DNA of 64,000 bases from Setoptus koraiensis. Its lineage: Eukaryota; Arthropoda. The notes beneath the pieces are model-generated. The model made no database searches. It was not told the origin of the DNA and saw only the letters and a list, made by a program, of their open reading frames with translations. The stretch covers positions 7,068,001 to 7,132,000 of the forward strand of contig CM106585.1 in NCBI GenBank assembly GCA_048013815.1. The letters are read 5' to 3'. This document shows positions 38,824 to 50,600 of this stretch, piece after piece (position 1 is the stretch's first letter; the number at the start of each line of letters is the position of its first letter). The position numbers and the translations under genes were made by a program.

Positions 38824-38990
38824 ATGATACTGCATGTAACGCACACGGCCAGCCAGCAACAATAAACAGGTAGCTACAGGTGCAAGTGCTTGTTTTTGCC
38901 GCTCGCCGTCTTGCTGGCTCGGTGGTTGTTGGCTGTTCCAGATAAGTTGCATGTTTATTGATGTATCACTGGCTGCTGATGCGCAAGTTA

Positions 38991-39070
38991 CAGTTGCAAC
39001 AGCAACGGCAACAACAACAGCGACGACGGCAACAACAACAGCGACGGAGGCAACAAGTGCAGCAACGGAG
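38991..39070. repeat. CAA/CAG/CGA array with a 21-bp higher-order unit
   Basis: GCAACAACAACAGCGACG-type blocks recur twice within a degenerate triplet tract. Confidence 0.7.
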
Positions 39071-39243
39071 TGGCTGGGAAAAGCGCTCTCAATGATCACG
39101 CTCACTGTTATTGTTGTTGGCGTCATTGTTATTTGGCCCTATCAACATGGGCTCGGTTGCGCAACTTGGCCAACTTGCCGCTCACCTGGCCGCTCGCCGT
39201 CAACTGTCGGCTGTTGCCCGCAAGCGCAGCCCAAGACGAGGAA

Positions 39244-39324
39244 GAAGCGACAGGCCGAAAGAAGCGGCAAGCCGAAAGAAGCGACAGGGCGAACGGAGCG
39301 ACAAGCCGAAAGAAGCGAGAGCGG
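39244..39324. repeat. 17-bp minisatellite, about 4.5 copies
   Basis: GAAGCGACAGGCCGAAA-type units with a few substitutions. Lys/Arg-rich frames here are translations of it. Confidence 0.8.
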
Positions 39325-39559
39325 CGCCCATGCTGAGCGGCCGCTAGCGACAGTGGAAAACAATCGAATCGAAACCTGTTGCAATCAAACGGGTTTCGCA
39401 CAGGCCACAGGCAACCCGTTGCAGCCGAAACTGTCACTGGCAGGCAAACGTCAAGTGGGTGGCCGAGCCAGTGGCGCCCGCAAACAGCTGACTGCAGGCT
39501 GATGCGACATGTGCCAATTGACAGTTGACAGTTGATTGTGGCGCTCGGCGAGTCTCGCA

Positions 39560-39612
39560 ACGACGACACCGACGACACCGACGACACCGACGACACCGAC
39601 GACACCGACAAC
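39560..39612. repeat. 9-bp tandem repeat, about 6 copies
   Basis: CGACGACAC repeats almost without change and grades into GAC triplets. Confidence 0.85.
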
Positions 39613-39702
39613 GGCGACAACGACGACGGCGACCAAATGGAATGACGCAATGAGCCAAGATGAGCGATTGCGAGCATTTCGCAAGCTGTGTGCCGCTGCA
39701 TT

Positions 39703-39798
39703 GACAGTGGAGCGAATTGACAGCTGATCGAAATGACAGCTGATCGCATCGACAGTTGATCGAATTGACAGTTGATAGAATTGACAGCTGATCAAATT
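39703..39798. repeat. 16-bp minisatellite, 6 copies
   Basis: GACAGCTGATCGAATT-type units lie head to tail. Most carry CAGCTG or CAGTTG, which match the E-box pattern CANNTG. Confidence 0.85.
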
Positions 39799-40359
39799 GA
39801 CAATCAATACCACTGGGACCAACTGTCAGTGTGGCCGCTGCTGTGCCGCTATCTTGGCGCTGTTGTGCGCTTTGCAGGGCGTCACAATGCGCGCACACAC
39901 ACACATCAGTTTATGAGTGATGATTTCAGATCAGTGTGCACACACAACGGCACTAATAAAGTGCCAATAAAGCACCGGTAAAGCACTAATGAAATAATGA
40001 TAAAGTAATGATAATAAAGCAATGATAATAAAGGCTTGATTAATTTGTGACGCAATAATTCCACTACGTCATGGTGGCGCTGATGTGTTAGTCATCGCAG
40101 TCGACGTCACGCCAGCGCACACCGTTTACCGTTGCATGCGCCGACATGCAACTAGTTTAACGGGAATTCATTTCATCGAGTGCCAGCCATCGGATAATCC
40201 GGCCGGCGGCAGCCATTGCTTGCCGGCGCGAAATGCGCGCCCGTCAAAGTGAAAGCTCACGTCAGCGGCACCATCGACCGATAAGGATATTACAATGTAA
40301 GGCTGCAATGTAAGGCTGAAATATGCGCAAGCTGACGCTGTTGGCGCAGCGCCGTTTTC

Positions 40360-40439
40360 AGCCAGCCAGTCGCCAGTCAGTCAGTGAGCCAGCCAGCCGC
40401 CATTCAGTGAGCCAGCCGCCAGTCAGTGAGCCAGCCAGG
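40360..40439. repeat. Degenerate CAGT/GCCAGC repeat
   Basis: Blocks of AGTCAGTGAGCCAGCC recur three to four times with small indels. Confidence 0.75.
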
Positions 40440-41025
40440 CCGAGCGAGTGACGCAACAAATATACAAACAAGCAGAGGGCAGATATACGTTACGCAAGCA
40501 GCGCTATACGAGATATGCAAGGATATGCGCAAAATTGTCGCTCGCAATTGTCAGTGTGTGTCGGGTTTTTCCAGTGGCACACAGGCAAACAAGGCCACGC
40601 ATATGCTGCCTGGTGCATGTATGAACATGGGGGCAGACTTTTCCTTTTTTGCAAACTCACTCACTAAACTCACTTGCGTTAGCATCTTGCGTTTGGCGTC
40701 GCCGGAGTAGAGCGAAAATTGCAAATTTGAACAATATTTGAATATTTGAATAGTTGCATAATTGCACTTGCCGCTCATTAGCTACATTGCGCATATACTG
40801 TGCCAGATATGATTGAATTGTCGCTGTTGCCGATGGCTGCCGATCTTGTGAGGGGCGTCTTGCGGGCCGCTCACGTAAGTGTCGTCGAGTAACGGGCTTT
40901 ATTTGTCGCTTTGGCTGTCAGTGTGGCTCGACTCGGAGGCGGCGAGTGCAGCATCCCGGCACTCGCAGCAAACATACGGCTACGATTTGTTGCAACAACA
41001 ATTTGTTTGTCACTGCTCCGATCCA

Positions 41026-41127
41026 CACAGATACGCCGAGATACTCACAGATACGCCGAGATACTCACAGATACGCAGAGATGCTCACAGATACGCAGAG
41101 ATACTCACAGATACAGCAGAGATACGC
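41026..41127. repeat. 20-bp minisatellite, 5 copies
   Basis: CACAGATACGCCGAGATACT repeats with one or two changes per unit. The last copy is altered. Confidence 0.9.
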
Positions 41128-41582
41128 GGCGTCTGACACGGAGACGGCTGTCAGTTTGTTTTGTTGTCGGCTCGCATGTGTTTGTTCGTTTGTTGTTTGC
41201 CGAGCGATAGCAAAGACCAGAAAACTAGGCCATCGAGACCTGCATTGCGATTGCCATTGGTTAGTGAGCCTTATGAGAGCGATGGATATGTATGCAGATT
41301 AGCTGCTCTCGCTCGCTTCTCGTCGCCGCCATAATAATGCCACCATAACCCTGACAAGCCGGCTAATATCTGGCTGACGGCCGGCTAATAGTCGCTATCG
41401 CATAGGGTCGCCACAAGCGTGCTGACATGCACGACGACACGGCACCATTGCCATGACGGCCACGACTGACAAGCTCACGGCCTTGCCATTCGCCGACTTG
41501 CGAGCTGTGACTCGGCCCGCGGGCCGGCCGCTGGCCGGCGCAACAATTTATCGCCCGTCCCGGTCGACATTCAAGCCTAACA

Positions 41583-41692
41583 AGTGTCGCTGTTGTCGCT
41601 GTTGTCGCTGTTGTCGCTGCTGTCGTTGTCGCTGTTGTCGTTGTCGCTGCTGCTGCTGCTGTCGTTGCCCGTGTCGCTGTTGTGTTGCCGTG
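41583..41692. repeat. GTTGTCGCT 9-bp array grading into GCT triplets
   Basis: About eleven diverging 9-bp units. The Cys/Arg-rich and Leu/Ser-rich frames here are translations of the repeat. Confidence 0.85.
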
Positions 41693-42048
41693 CACAACAA
41701 ACAAACAAATCAATTCAGATACGCTCACAAGCTCACAAGCTCACAAGCGGCCGCTCAAAAGTTGCACTGACCACTTATGTCGGCGATGCCGGCCAGCACC
41801 TCGCACCGCCAGCCGACGGCCGACTCATTAGTGGTCTGGCCGGGCCTGTCGCTAATAAGCTTAGTGCGGCCGGGCTAATGCCCGACTAGCTAACTCAATC
41901 AATATTCAATTGGCTGCTCTCCCTCGCTCTGCCTGCTCGCTTTGCAGATAACAGTTGAACCACTTAATGACCAGTGACCACTGATAGTCAGAGCGTGACA
42001 CAAATGGCCCGTTTATGTCGCCCGTCGCACCAAGCTAAACTCTCGACT

Positions 42049-42095
42049 GCCTTGGTATTGCCTTAGTGTTGCCTTGGTATTGCCTTAGTATTGCC
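42049..42095. repeat. 11-bp tandem repeat, about 4 copies, two alternating types
   Basis: GCCTTGGTATT and GCCTTAGTRTT alternate, the same two-type pattern as the 11-bp array at 14,184. Confidence 0.8.
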
Positions 42096-43380
42096 AGTTT
42101 ACCGATTTGTGTGTCCCACCATTTTGCACAAACGGCCGCAACAAGCGCTGCCGGTGTACGGGCCACTGAGCCGCCTAGACTGCGCTCGCCAGCCCATACA
42201 CTGCCGACACGCATAATGAACCACTGAATGAATTAGCGAGCCAATTACAGAACGACTCACCCGCCGAATGAGTTACGCAAACACAGGTGACATGCGCTCG
42301 CAATTGTCAGTCTCTATCGGTCGCTGCAAGTTAGTTACAGTGCGCATCGGCGCCCTCATGATCGGCGCACGCAATGGCCGACCACCGATTGATTGATTGT
42401 TTGGTTGTTGCGCACAATAATCGCTAGTCGGATCAAGGTTACGAGTCGCATCTGCCAGCAAGCGAGCCGCCAATAACACAGACGGCGCCCCCGACCGGCC
42501 GAAACGGTCGCGCACTTGAATCGGCGTGCAAATGCGCATTAATTGTGACCACTTCCGCTTGTTACGCACTTGTCGCCGGCGGATGTGCCCGTAACCTGGC
42601 GCGAGTTTGCGGCATTCCCGGCTTTTTTTGCGGTACCCGCACCATTAGCGGCCCAATTAGTATGCGATTTCCAGGTAAATTGAGCTCCAATTTTCGCCAT
42701 GGGCCGAGATCGATCTGCCGCCCCGGCAGACGGAAGATTTCTCCCCGTGACATATTTGACCGTCAGATGGTGCCCTGCCCGCTTATGGGACTCGTAAAAT
42801 TTGATGAGAGTCAAGTCAAATTAGACCGTTTTATCTGAAAAATCTCGTGTTAAAAAACACCAATCAATCGTTTGTCTCCATTGATTGATCTGATGTGACA
42901 ATTTCATCAAACTTTCCAGCGTTCCATAGGTCACACCTGGAGCGATCTTGGAGCGAGGAGTTTTCGCTCGAAACGAGCGATCGCAACACTAATTCAATTT
43001 GCAACATTTGATTTTGGCGCCTCTGTGCCTGTTGCCATGGAGAGGTGAGCTGCATCGAGGAGAAACGACAATGCTGCTGACAATCAATGCACCGCCGGCG
43101 CGCCATTTACGTCCACAGCGACAACGTTGACGCGCACACATGCCATTGGTGCAGTGCAGTGCCATCACACACTGTGATGATCACACTCACAAGCCTGACA
43201 GGCCACCGCTGATGGGCGGCCCATGCATCATCCAGTGTCCACTCCCGCGAGCACACCGTGTGCGAGTGCGAACGCACCATGCCCTGCAGTGCATGGTGCA
43301 CGCGAAGGGGGTGGAGGGCACAGTGCACCGTGGTGCACACCAACAATGAGTCGCTCGGCAAGTTCACATCGCTAACATGT

Positions 43381-43430
43381 TGTGCAGTGTGTGGTGCAGT
43401 GTGTGGTGCGGTGTGTGGTGCAGTGTGTTG
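43381..43430. repeat. 12-bp tandem repeat, about 4 copies
   Basis: TGTGTGGTGCAG repeats with one A/G change. Confidence 0.8.
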
Positions 43431-44296
43431 TAAGCATGGCAACAACGAGCAACATTCGGTGCATTGGCCGCACGATGGTGTCATTGGTGCGGCGTTCGTT
43501 AATTACACGCCTCGGTATGTATTGCGCACATTACGTGTATCATGCACGGTGCACGCCGGACAATTAGTGGCGCTGCTGCCGGTTCTGTCGTTGCACCCAT
43601 CGGTCGGGCACGGGCCGGCTAGCGAGCAGCGGCCAGCCGGTGTAGGCGCGTGGACTGGACATTTGTGCGCACATTGGCCGCCCGGCGCCACTTCCGCTGC
43701 AGGGCCGGCTCGGCGCTGGGGTCGCGCACCAGGTTGGGTCATGACTCGCGTGAGTCGGCCTGGCCGCAACTCAGGCCGGCGACTCAGGCCGGCGACTCAA
43801 CGAGCCGACGGGCAGAGGAGTCGCGACTCAGGCGGACTCAGGACGGATGAGCGAGTGTGAGGCTGGTGGAGCGCGCAGCGGCAGAGCCCACGTAGGCGGC
43901 CGCCGCCGACTGCTTGAGTCGGCTGAAAGTTCGCTGGCTGAGACAGCGCACACACAGCGCAAGCGGCAGGCAATAAACTCACAAGGCTCTGGCAGTGCAA
44001 TCTTGATCCCATCTCACACAGTGCATTGAGCGCACTGGCGCTGGCAATGGCAGCGCTGTGCTGCTAACGCTGCGCTAACACTGTAACGCCGATAGCACTG
44101 TAACGCTGATTGCACTGTAGTGCAGTGGCCGTCGTGAGTCGAGAGCGCAGATTCTTGCATCGCGATCGTCATGATTCATGCTGAAATCACTTGGCTAGAT
44201 TATGTCGTCGTTACTGCTCACTAACATATTGCCGTAGAACACACACACACAGTATCGGTAGCAATCGAGGTATCGCAATATTCGATTCGATTCCAC

Positions 44297-44354
44297 AATA
44301 TTCTATCCGCCGATATTCCGTTCGCCGATATTCCGTTCGCCGATATTCTGTTCG
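44297..44354. repeat. 15-bp tandem repeat, about 3-4 copies
   Basis: CGATATTCCGTTCGC is repeated, with a diverged unit on each side. Confidence 0.8.
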
Positions 44355-44900
44355 AATATTCCGTGGAATTATTTGCGTTTGTTCAACACACAAAGATAAC
44401 AAATAAAAATAAATAATAAAAAAAACAATCGAGAGCAAGCTAGCCGAACGACAGCAATCAGCGAGCTGGCGATAATCCGAGATCCCGTTCGAGTTAATTG
44501 AACAACACACACAAACAATTGATCAGCAATCGGTATTAATTTACTGCCGCGCCGATATTATCGTCATTGTGTGCCCTGAACATTTGCAGCCGCGCGCGCC
44601 GTCGACAAAAGCACCAGCCAGCGAACAACAACGATTATTTATTATTGACCCAGCGCCCGTCTACAAATCGCAGCCGCTAGTTGCCGTCTCCTGACCACGC
44701 CACAAACACTCGACCATTTCAATTGTGTGTGCCGGCCCCAGCACCAAGCCCAGCTCCATCAGAGATACGACAGGCCGACACGCCGGATTCACAACTATTT
44801 TTAGACCAGCTCCGCCGGTGACGTCTATTTTTGATCGCCGCCACCGCCGCTCCATCGATCGATATCGTTCGATATTCAACAACCAGGATTACACGCCAGC

Positions 44901-45339
44901 TTGTACTGTTGTGCATTTAAATACACTTGAATTATATTTAAATATCCTCAGCTACTGCAAATAATCATTATTACAACAATAACACTAGGCAGCTATGAAC
45001 GTCTTACATCCCAGACATCCAATTTACATTACGAAATATTCACGAAGATCCAAAACTAAAAATATTCATGTTAAGCTACACAATAACAATATCACAATTC
45101 ATGGTGGACAACAACAAAATAGTATCAGCAACGTTATTAGCAAAAATTACAACATTATTATCACCAATCAACCTATTACTACCACTACTAATTCTAGCAA
45201 GCAATACTCGGCAATACTTTAGCACACCATTACTATTAACACCAAAATAATATATTTACCCATCATATACAACATTGCTATTATTACTACTATTTCGTTC
45301 ATTGCTATTACCCTAAATTCCACCTACTACTGTTAACTA
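44901..45339. other. G-poor transition into the A/C-only tract
   Basis: The plus strand here is A, T and C with very few G. It looks superficially like a light-strand mitochondrial sequence, but no mitochondrial gene can be read. T then almost disappears at about 45,340. Confidence 0.6.
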
Positions 45340-48300
45340 TTTGATAATTATTGTTTCTATAGACATATTTATATAAATACACAACACAAAAACAACAACA
45401 CAACCACCAAAACAAAAAAACAAACCAAACAACACAAAAACAAAAAAACAAAACACAAAACAACACAACAAAAAACAAACAAAACAAAAAACACAACACA
45501 AAAACAACAAAACAACAAAAAAAAAAAAACAAAACAAAAAAACAACAACCACAAAAAAAACACACACAAAAACAAACCAAAACAAAAAAAACACAACAAC
45601 CAACAAAACAAAACACAAAAAAACAAAACAACAATACACAAACAAAAAAACAAAACACACCAAAAACCAAAACACAAACAAAAACAACAAAAAAAACAAC
45701 ACAACACACAACACAAAACAAAACCAAAACACACAAACAAACAAAACAAAAAAAACAACAACACACAAAAAACAAAACAAACAAAACAACAAAAAAAACA
45801 AACAAATAACCAAAAACAAACAAAAAAAAAACAAAACACAAAAACAAACAAAAAAACAAAACAACAACCAAAAAAACAAACAACCAAAAAAACAAACACA
45901 ACAACAACCAAAAAACAAAACAAAACAACACAAAACACAAAACACACAACAACAAAAAAAAAACAAACAAACAACAAAACAAACAAACAAACAACAAAAA
46001 CAAAAACACAACACAAAACAAAACAAAAACAAACAAAACACAAAAAACAAAAAAACACAACAAAAAACAACAACAAAACAAGAAACACAAACAACAACAA
46101 AAAACAACCAAACAAACAAACAAAACAAAAAAAAAACAAAAAACCAACCAAAACACAAAACAAAAACCAACAAACAAAAACAAAAAAAACCAACAAAACA
46201 ACCACAACAAAACAAAAACCACAACAACAAACAAAAACAAAACAAACATAAACAAAAACAAAAACAAACACAACAAAACAAAACACAACAAAACACAACA
46301 ACCAAAAACCAAACCAACCAAAAAAAACAAAAACAAAAACCAAACACAACACAAACAAACAAACAAAAAAACACAAACAACAAACAAAACAAAACCAAAA
46401 AACACAAAACAAAAAACAACAAACACAAACACAACAACAACAACAACAAACACACAAAACAAAACACAAAAAAAAAAAAACAAACAAACACACACAAAAA
46501 CACACACAAAAAACACAACAACCAAAAAACAACACAAAACAAAAAACAAAAAAAACAACAACAAAAAAAAACAAACAAAAAACACAAAAACAACACACAA
46601 AACAACCAAACAAAACACAACAACAAACAAAAAAAAAAACAACAAAACAAACAAAAACAAAAAACAAAAAAAAAAACACAACAACAAACACAAAAAAACA
46701 AAACAAACACAAAAAAAACAACAAAACAAACCAAAACAAAAACACAAAAAAAACAACAAAAAAAAACAACAAAAAAAAAAACAAAACACAAAACAAACAA
46801 ACAAAAAAACAACAAAAAACAAAACACACAAAACAAAAAAAACAACAACACAAACAACAACAAAAAACACACAACAACAAAAACAAAACACAACAAAACA
46901 AACAAAAAACAAAAAAACAAACAAAAAACAAAAAAAAACACAACACAACAAACAAACAAAAAAAAAAACAAACAAACAAAACCAAAAAAACACAACAAAA
47001 ACAAAAAAAACCAAACAAACACCACAAAAAACACAAACACAAAACAAAAAACCAAAAAACAAAAAACCAAACAAAAAACACAAAAAAAAAAACAAAAAAA
47101 GAAACAACAACAAACAAACAACAAACACAAAAACACACAAACAAACACAAACCAAAAAAACAAAACAAACAAAAAACAAACAACACAAAACAACACAAAC
47201 AAAAACAAAAACACCAACAACAACAACAAAAAAAAAAACAACAACAAAAAAAAACACAAAAACAACAACAAAAAAAAAAAAAAAACAAAAAAAAACAAAA
47301 CAATACCAAACAAAACACCAAAAAACCATAAAACAAAACAAAACAAAAAAAAAAAAACAAAAACAAAACAAAAAAAAACACAAAAAAACAAAACAACCAA
47401 CAACACAAAACAAAAAAAAACAAACAACCACAAAAACACACCACAACAAACAACAAACAAAAACAAAAACACAACAAACAAAACAAACCCAACAAAACAA
47501 ACACAAAAAAACAAAAAAAAACAACCAAAAAACAAACACAACAAACACAAAAAACAACAAAAACACAAAACACACAAAACAACAAAACAAACAAACAAAA
47601 ACAACCAAAAAACACAAAACAAAACAAAAACAAACAAAAAAAAAAACACACACCCAACACAAACACAAAACACAACAAACAAAAAACAACACAAAACAAC
47701 ACAACAAAACAAACAAACAAAAAAAACAAACAAACACAAAAAAACAACAAAAAAAAAAAAACAAACAAACCAAACAAAACAACAAACAAACAACCAACAA
47801 CAAACAAAAAAAAAACAAACAAAAAACAAAACAACAAACAAAAACAAACAAAACAACAAAACCAAACAAACACACACCAAAACAAAAAAACAACACAACA
47901 CAAACCACAAAACACAAACACAAAAACAAACAAAAAACAACAACAAAAAAAAAACAACAACAAACCAACAAAAACAACAAACAACAAAAACCAACACAAC
48001 AAAACAAAACAACAAACAAACAACAAACACACAAACCAAAACAACCAAACACACAACAAAAACAAAAAAAAAAACACACAAACAACCAAACACACACAAA
48101 AAACACAAACAAAAAAAAAACACAACAAAAACACCAAACAACACAAAAAACACAAACAACAAACAACAAAACAACACACAAAAACCAAAACAAAAAATCA
48201 CACACAAAAAAAAAAAAAAAACACAACAAAAAACACACAACAAACAAAACAAAAAAACAAACAAAAAACACACCAACACCAAACAAAACAAAACAAAAAA

Positions 48301-49360
48301 AAAACAACAACAACAACACAAACAAAAAACACAAAAAAACACCAAACAAAACACACACAAAACACAACAAACAAAACAACAAAACAAACAAAACAAACAA
48401 AACAACAAAAACACAACAAAACAAAAACAACAACCAACAACAAAACAAAAAACAACAAAAAAACAAACCAACAAAAAAAAAAACAACAACAAAACACAAA
48501 CAACACAACAACAACAAACAACACACACACAACACAACAAAACACAACAACAAAAAAACAAACAAAAAAACAACACAACAACAAAAACAACAACAAACAA
48601 AAAAAACAAACAAAACACACAAACAACACAAAAAACCAAAACACAAAACCACAACACAAAAACACAAAACACATAACAAAACAAACACCAAAAAAACAAC
48701 AACAAAAAACAACAACAACAAACAAAACAAACACAAACAACAACAACCACAAACACAAACAAAAAACAAAACAAAAACACACACACACAAAAACACAAAA
48801 AAACAAAAAGAACAAAAAAAACAACAACAAAAAAAACCACAACACAAAAACAACAACAAACAACACACAACAAACAACAAAAAAACAAAAACAAACAACC
48901 ACCAACAAAACAAACAAAAACACAAACACAAAACAACCAAAACACAAAACACAAAAAACACAAAAAACAAACAAAACAAAACAACAAAAAAAAAAAACAA
49001 CAAAACAAAAAACAAACCAACAAACAAAAACCAACAAAACCAAACAAACAACACAAAAACAAAAAAAACAACAAAAAACCAAACAAAAACAAAACACAAA
49101 ATAACAAAAAAACCACAAAACAACACAAAACACAACACAAACACAAAACAAACAAAACAAACACAACAAAAACAACAACAACAAACAAACAACCACACCA
49201 AAAAACAACACAAAAAACCAAAAACAACAAACAAACAAACAACAAAAACACACAAATACACAAACAACAAACACAAAAAACAAAAACACAAAACACACAA
49301 CAAAACAAACAAAAAAAAACAACAAACAAAAAAAACAACACAAAAAACAAACACAACAAA
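45340..49360. repeat. A/C-only low-complexity tract, block A
   Basis: About 4 kb contains almost only A and C on the plus strand, with a stray T or G only every few hundred bases. Sampled lines have about 27-33% C. I see no tandem period; it reads like a random two-letter string. The minus strand is G and T only and so cannot contain TAA, TAG or TGA, which explains the open minus-strand frames of about 940-1350 codons. They use only Phe, Leu, Val, Cys, Trp and Gly and are not genes. Confidence 0.9.
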
Positions 49361-50600
49361 AACAAGGGGATTTAGCTAGATTTGTGACAACACAACCAAA
49401 AAAAACAAAAAGAATGAGAAAAAGTGTTACCAAAAAACACAAACAAAAAAAGGATGATGTGGGGCACCACCAACCAAAAAACCAAGAGGTTAAAGATACC
49501 GTTGGACTGGGACCAACCACCCCAAAACAAAAAAAAAAATGAGATAATTCATAAGCATGTTCAAAACAACACACAACCAAACAAACGGGGTAAATATATT
49601 AAAAAAAAAAACACACCCACCAACAAACATCAAATTATCTATTTAATTCCACACACCACCACAAAAAACAAAAACACACAAGGGACCTATGGCCGTTTGG
49701 TTGGTAAAACACCAACCCCAAAAAAACAAATTGTATTTATAATCTCAAACAACACAAACCACACCCAAAAAGGAGATTCTAGTGGGGACTTGTTAAAAAA
49801 AACACAAAAAAAAAAACAACCCAAACATTCTGACTAAAACAAGTCAACAAACAACAAAAACAAACTCCGGTTGGGGACCAGGGGAAGGAACAAAAAAAAC
49901 ACAACACACAAACGTTAGTACGTCCCTTGTGTTTTTTTCAAACCCACCAAAAAAAAAACGAGATCATTTTTTCCGGAGATAATTCCCCCAAACACAAACA
50001 CACCACAAAAGGAAATGAACTGCTTCTGGATGAAAACAAACAAAACCCCCAAAAAAAAACCTCGGTGATTTTGTTTGATTGCATACCAACAACAAAAAAA
50101 AACACATGGAATTTTTTAGAAGACGAAGGAAAAAACAAACAAACCCCAAACCCCCAACAACACGAAATGGCGTGATTTTACGAACAAAAACCAAACCCAA
50201 TCGAGCTATGTTTGATCGTGTTGAGAACCCCCACACAACAAGGAGAATGTTATGAGGTACACAACAACAACACAAAAAAAACAACACGAGAAATGGGCTT
50301 TTCCGTAACAAAACCAAACACCACAATATTATACCTAACCCATAACCAAAAAAAAAACACAACAAACCCAATTGATTTTAGCTAAAATTACTTAAAAAAA
50401 AAAAAAAAACAAATGTGTATCTGTCCGACTATTTTCCCAAACAAAAACAAATAACAAAAACATAACATCCAAAACAAAAAAACAAAAACACACACAAACA
50501 AAACACCATTATCTAAATAAAACACACACACAAACACAAACACACAAACCAATCAAACAAAAAAAACAACACAACACAAAAAATTACTCCTCTAAACTAA
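49361..50600. other. Mosaic of four-letter islands within A/C-only sequence
   Basis: Ordinary-looking islands of about 15-35 bases (for example around 49,487-49,520, 49,682-49,710, 49,863-49,890 and 50,200-50,225) alternate with A/C runs of similar length. No continuous gene can be read. The pattern looks like real sequence partly overwritten by A/C calls. Confidence 0.7.

Larger units (their letters stand above)
37001..44900. other. Gene-poor region with many minisatellites
   Basis: No gene can be supported. The region holds tandem repeats at 37316-37351, 37823-37874, 37944-37987, 38787-38822, 38991-39070, 39244-39324, 39560-39612, 39703-39798, 40360-40439, 41026-41127, 41583-41692, 42049-42095, 43381-43430 and 44297-44354. 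A short C2-domain-like string on the minus strand at 42677-42775 is discussed as a weak observation. Confidence 0.5.

Noticed and set aside
41026..41127. CRISPR-like array
   Set aside because: The 20-bp units are directly adjacent with no unique spacers, so this is a minisatellite. The host also appears to be an animal.
45000..45300. Possible mitochondrial insertion, because the strand is G-poor
   Set aside because: No mitochondrial protein or tRNA can be read. The G loss fits the transition into the A/C tract.
45308..49580. Minus-strand open frames of 460 to 1348 codons in the A/C tract
   Set aside because: A G/T-only strand has no stop codons. The frames overlap each other in all three phases and use only six amino acids.
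49424..49837. 137-codon plus-strand frame in the mosaic block
   Set aside because: Its Asn/Lys/Thr/Pro-rich content comes from A/C runs. The islands between them do not form a continuous known protein.
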